In this document: piece by piece, positions 62,807 through 64,000 of the stretch
Layout: each line of letters opens with the position of its first letter
Numbering within the stretch: position 1 is the first letter of the stretch
Assembly: GCA_019916065.1 (NCBI GenBank)
Contig: CM034234.1
Location: 6,980,342 to 7,044,341 of the forward strand
DNA: 64,000 nt
Direction: 5' to 3'
Origin: Vitellaria paradoxa
Taxonomy: Eukaryota > Streptophyta > Magnoliopsida > Ericales > Sapotaceae
Notes under the pieces: generated by a model
The model's input: the letters and a program-made list of their open reading frames with translations, nothing else
Told to the model about the DNA's origin: nothing
Databases searched by the model: none
Position numbers and translations under genes: made by a program

Positions 62807-64000
62807 AAATAAATTTCGTTCTATCAATTTCACACTATTCTTATTTTTTCGAACAAATAAAATACCACTTAACTGAAAGACATGTTGACTGTTCAATTTT
62901 TAGATAAGTCTAAACAAAAGTTGAAATAATCAAATTAAATTAAATTAATTTCGTCAAAATAATTTTTTTTTCCAGTTAACTCCATTGGTTTAGTTTAAAA
63001 TTTTTACAAAATTTCATTTTAGTTCGTTTAATCAATACTATCTTTTTTTTTTTTTTTGCTAATTTGATAAATTTATTTATATTTATAAAAAAATTAAATT
63101 ATATATTATTTTATGATATTTATTTTATATTTTTTAAGGTGTAGAATTAAATTTATCCTAAATCTTAATCAAGTAAATATATTTGTATTTTTTAATTTAA
63201 TGTTTTCTTATTAATTTTTTAAAATTAAATTTATCCTAAATCTTAATCAAGTAAATATATTTGTATTTTTTAATTTAATGTTTTCTTATTAATTTTTTAA
63301 AAAATTAATAAAATTGAACATTTCGATTTTTCCATTTTTAGATATTATATGAATTTAGTTTGTTTTAAAGGAATTTTAATAAATAATTTATAATTAATTA
63401 AAATTCAAAAAAGATAAAAAAAAATTGTAAAAGTTGTGGAAGGTTAAAAATGACATTTAAAGATACTACAAAATATAAAATTAGACTCCATTTGGTAAGT
63501 CTTGCTGGCTTCCCAACTTTTGACTATTCAGTTTTTTACCTTTTTTAATAATCAAATTTACCTTATTAAATTTTAAACTTCTTTTAAATGTGTAAGGTAA
63601 AATGCCAATTAGTAAAAAGTTAAAAAAACTAATTATTAAAAGAGTAAATTACTCCTATTTCCCTTAACAATTGAGTAATTATATTTATCACCCACAATAT
63701 AAAAAATTATACTTACATCTCTTATTTTGAAATGTATTAACATTGACTCCCTTTCGATAAAATAAATCATTAAAATTTAATAGAAAATATCAACTTAAAT
63801 TTTAGATATTTTTCCTATTTTATCCTTTCCTTTATCCCATCTTCATCAATTTTATTTACAAAAAATTTACAAAAAATATCTTGGTTTTACTTATTTTTAT
63901 TTATTTTTAGATATTTTGTAAACAAGACTGACAAATATGTAAAGATGAATAGATAAATAAAAAAATATCTTAAATTTTGGTTTTTGATATGTTATATTGG
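62807..64000. other. AT-rich intergenic DNA
   Basis: No gene supported up to the window end. Includes one exact tandem duplication (separate entry). Confidence 0.5.
63145..63300. repeat. Exact tandem duplication, 2 x 78 bp
   Basis: 63145-63222 and 63223-63300 are identical (landmark ttatcctaaatcttaatcaa in both). No substitution in 78 AT-rich bases, so recent or an assembly artefact. Confidence 0.9.

Overview
This is eukaryotic nuclear DNA from a eudicot plant, probably woody; the species cannot be told from sequence alone. The evidence is AT-rich intergenic DNA, GT-AG introns, dense small transposons (hAT-type nonautonomous elements, MITEs, tRNA-derived SINEs, LTR elements, an RTE-type LINE) and five recognisable plant gene families with conserved exon structure.

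Layout: 1-5000 is an old copy of the block at 10615-14110, which is the upstream region of the first gene. Both copies carry, on the minus strand, the end of a Ty3/gypsy element whose LTR holds heat-shock-element-like palindromes. Between them lie a nonautonomous hAT element with a perfect target duplication (6466-7342), a 170-bp tandem array and a 5'-truncated LINE (8775-10225). A PP2A B' (B56) regulatory subunit gene runs + from 14399 to 21998. Its 6.1-kb intron contains a short LTR element (18649-20375) that carries pieces of two unrelated host genes, Mn-superoxide dismutase and cytokinin oxidase/dehydrogenase, in one reading frame with a gag start. An R2R3-MYB gene (24803-25902, +), a pectate lyase gene (33503-28819, -), a small noncoding LTR element with an internal 335-bp triplication (38263-40020), a possible secreted-peptide gene (44316-44023, -), an alpha-carbonic anhydrase gene (52899-54741, +) and a CHY-zinc-finger/RING E3 ligase gene (61190-58235, -) follow. 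The rest is repeat-rich intergenic DNA with no other gene I can support.

The genes do not form a pathway: phosphatase targeting, transcription, wall pectin cleavage, CO2/bicarbonate exchange and ubiquitination are simply neighbours, as is usual in plants. 

Four of the five genes show single-base indels inside strongly conserved coding segments while every splice site is intact; the RING gene has a cluster of them. I read this mainly as residual assembly (base-calling) error, with real pseudogenisation of the RING gene as the alternative. The most unusual biology in the window is the gene-capturing LTR element inside the phosphatase intron.
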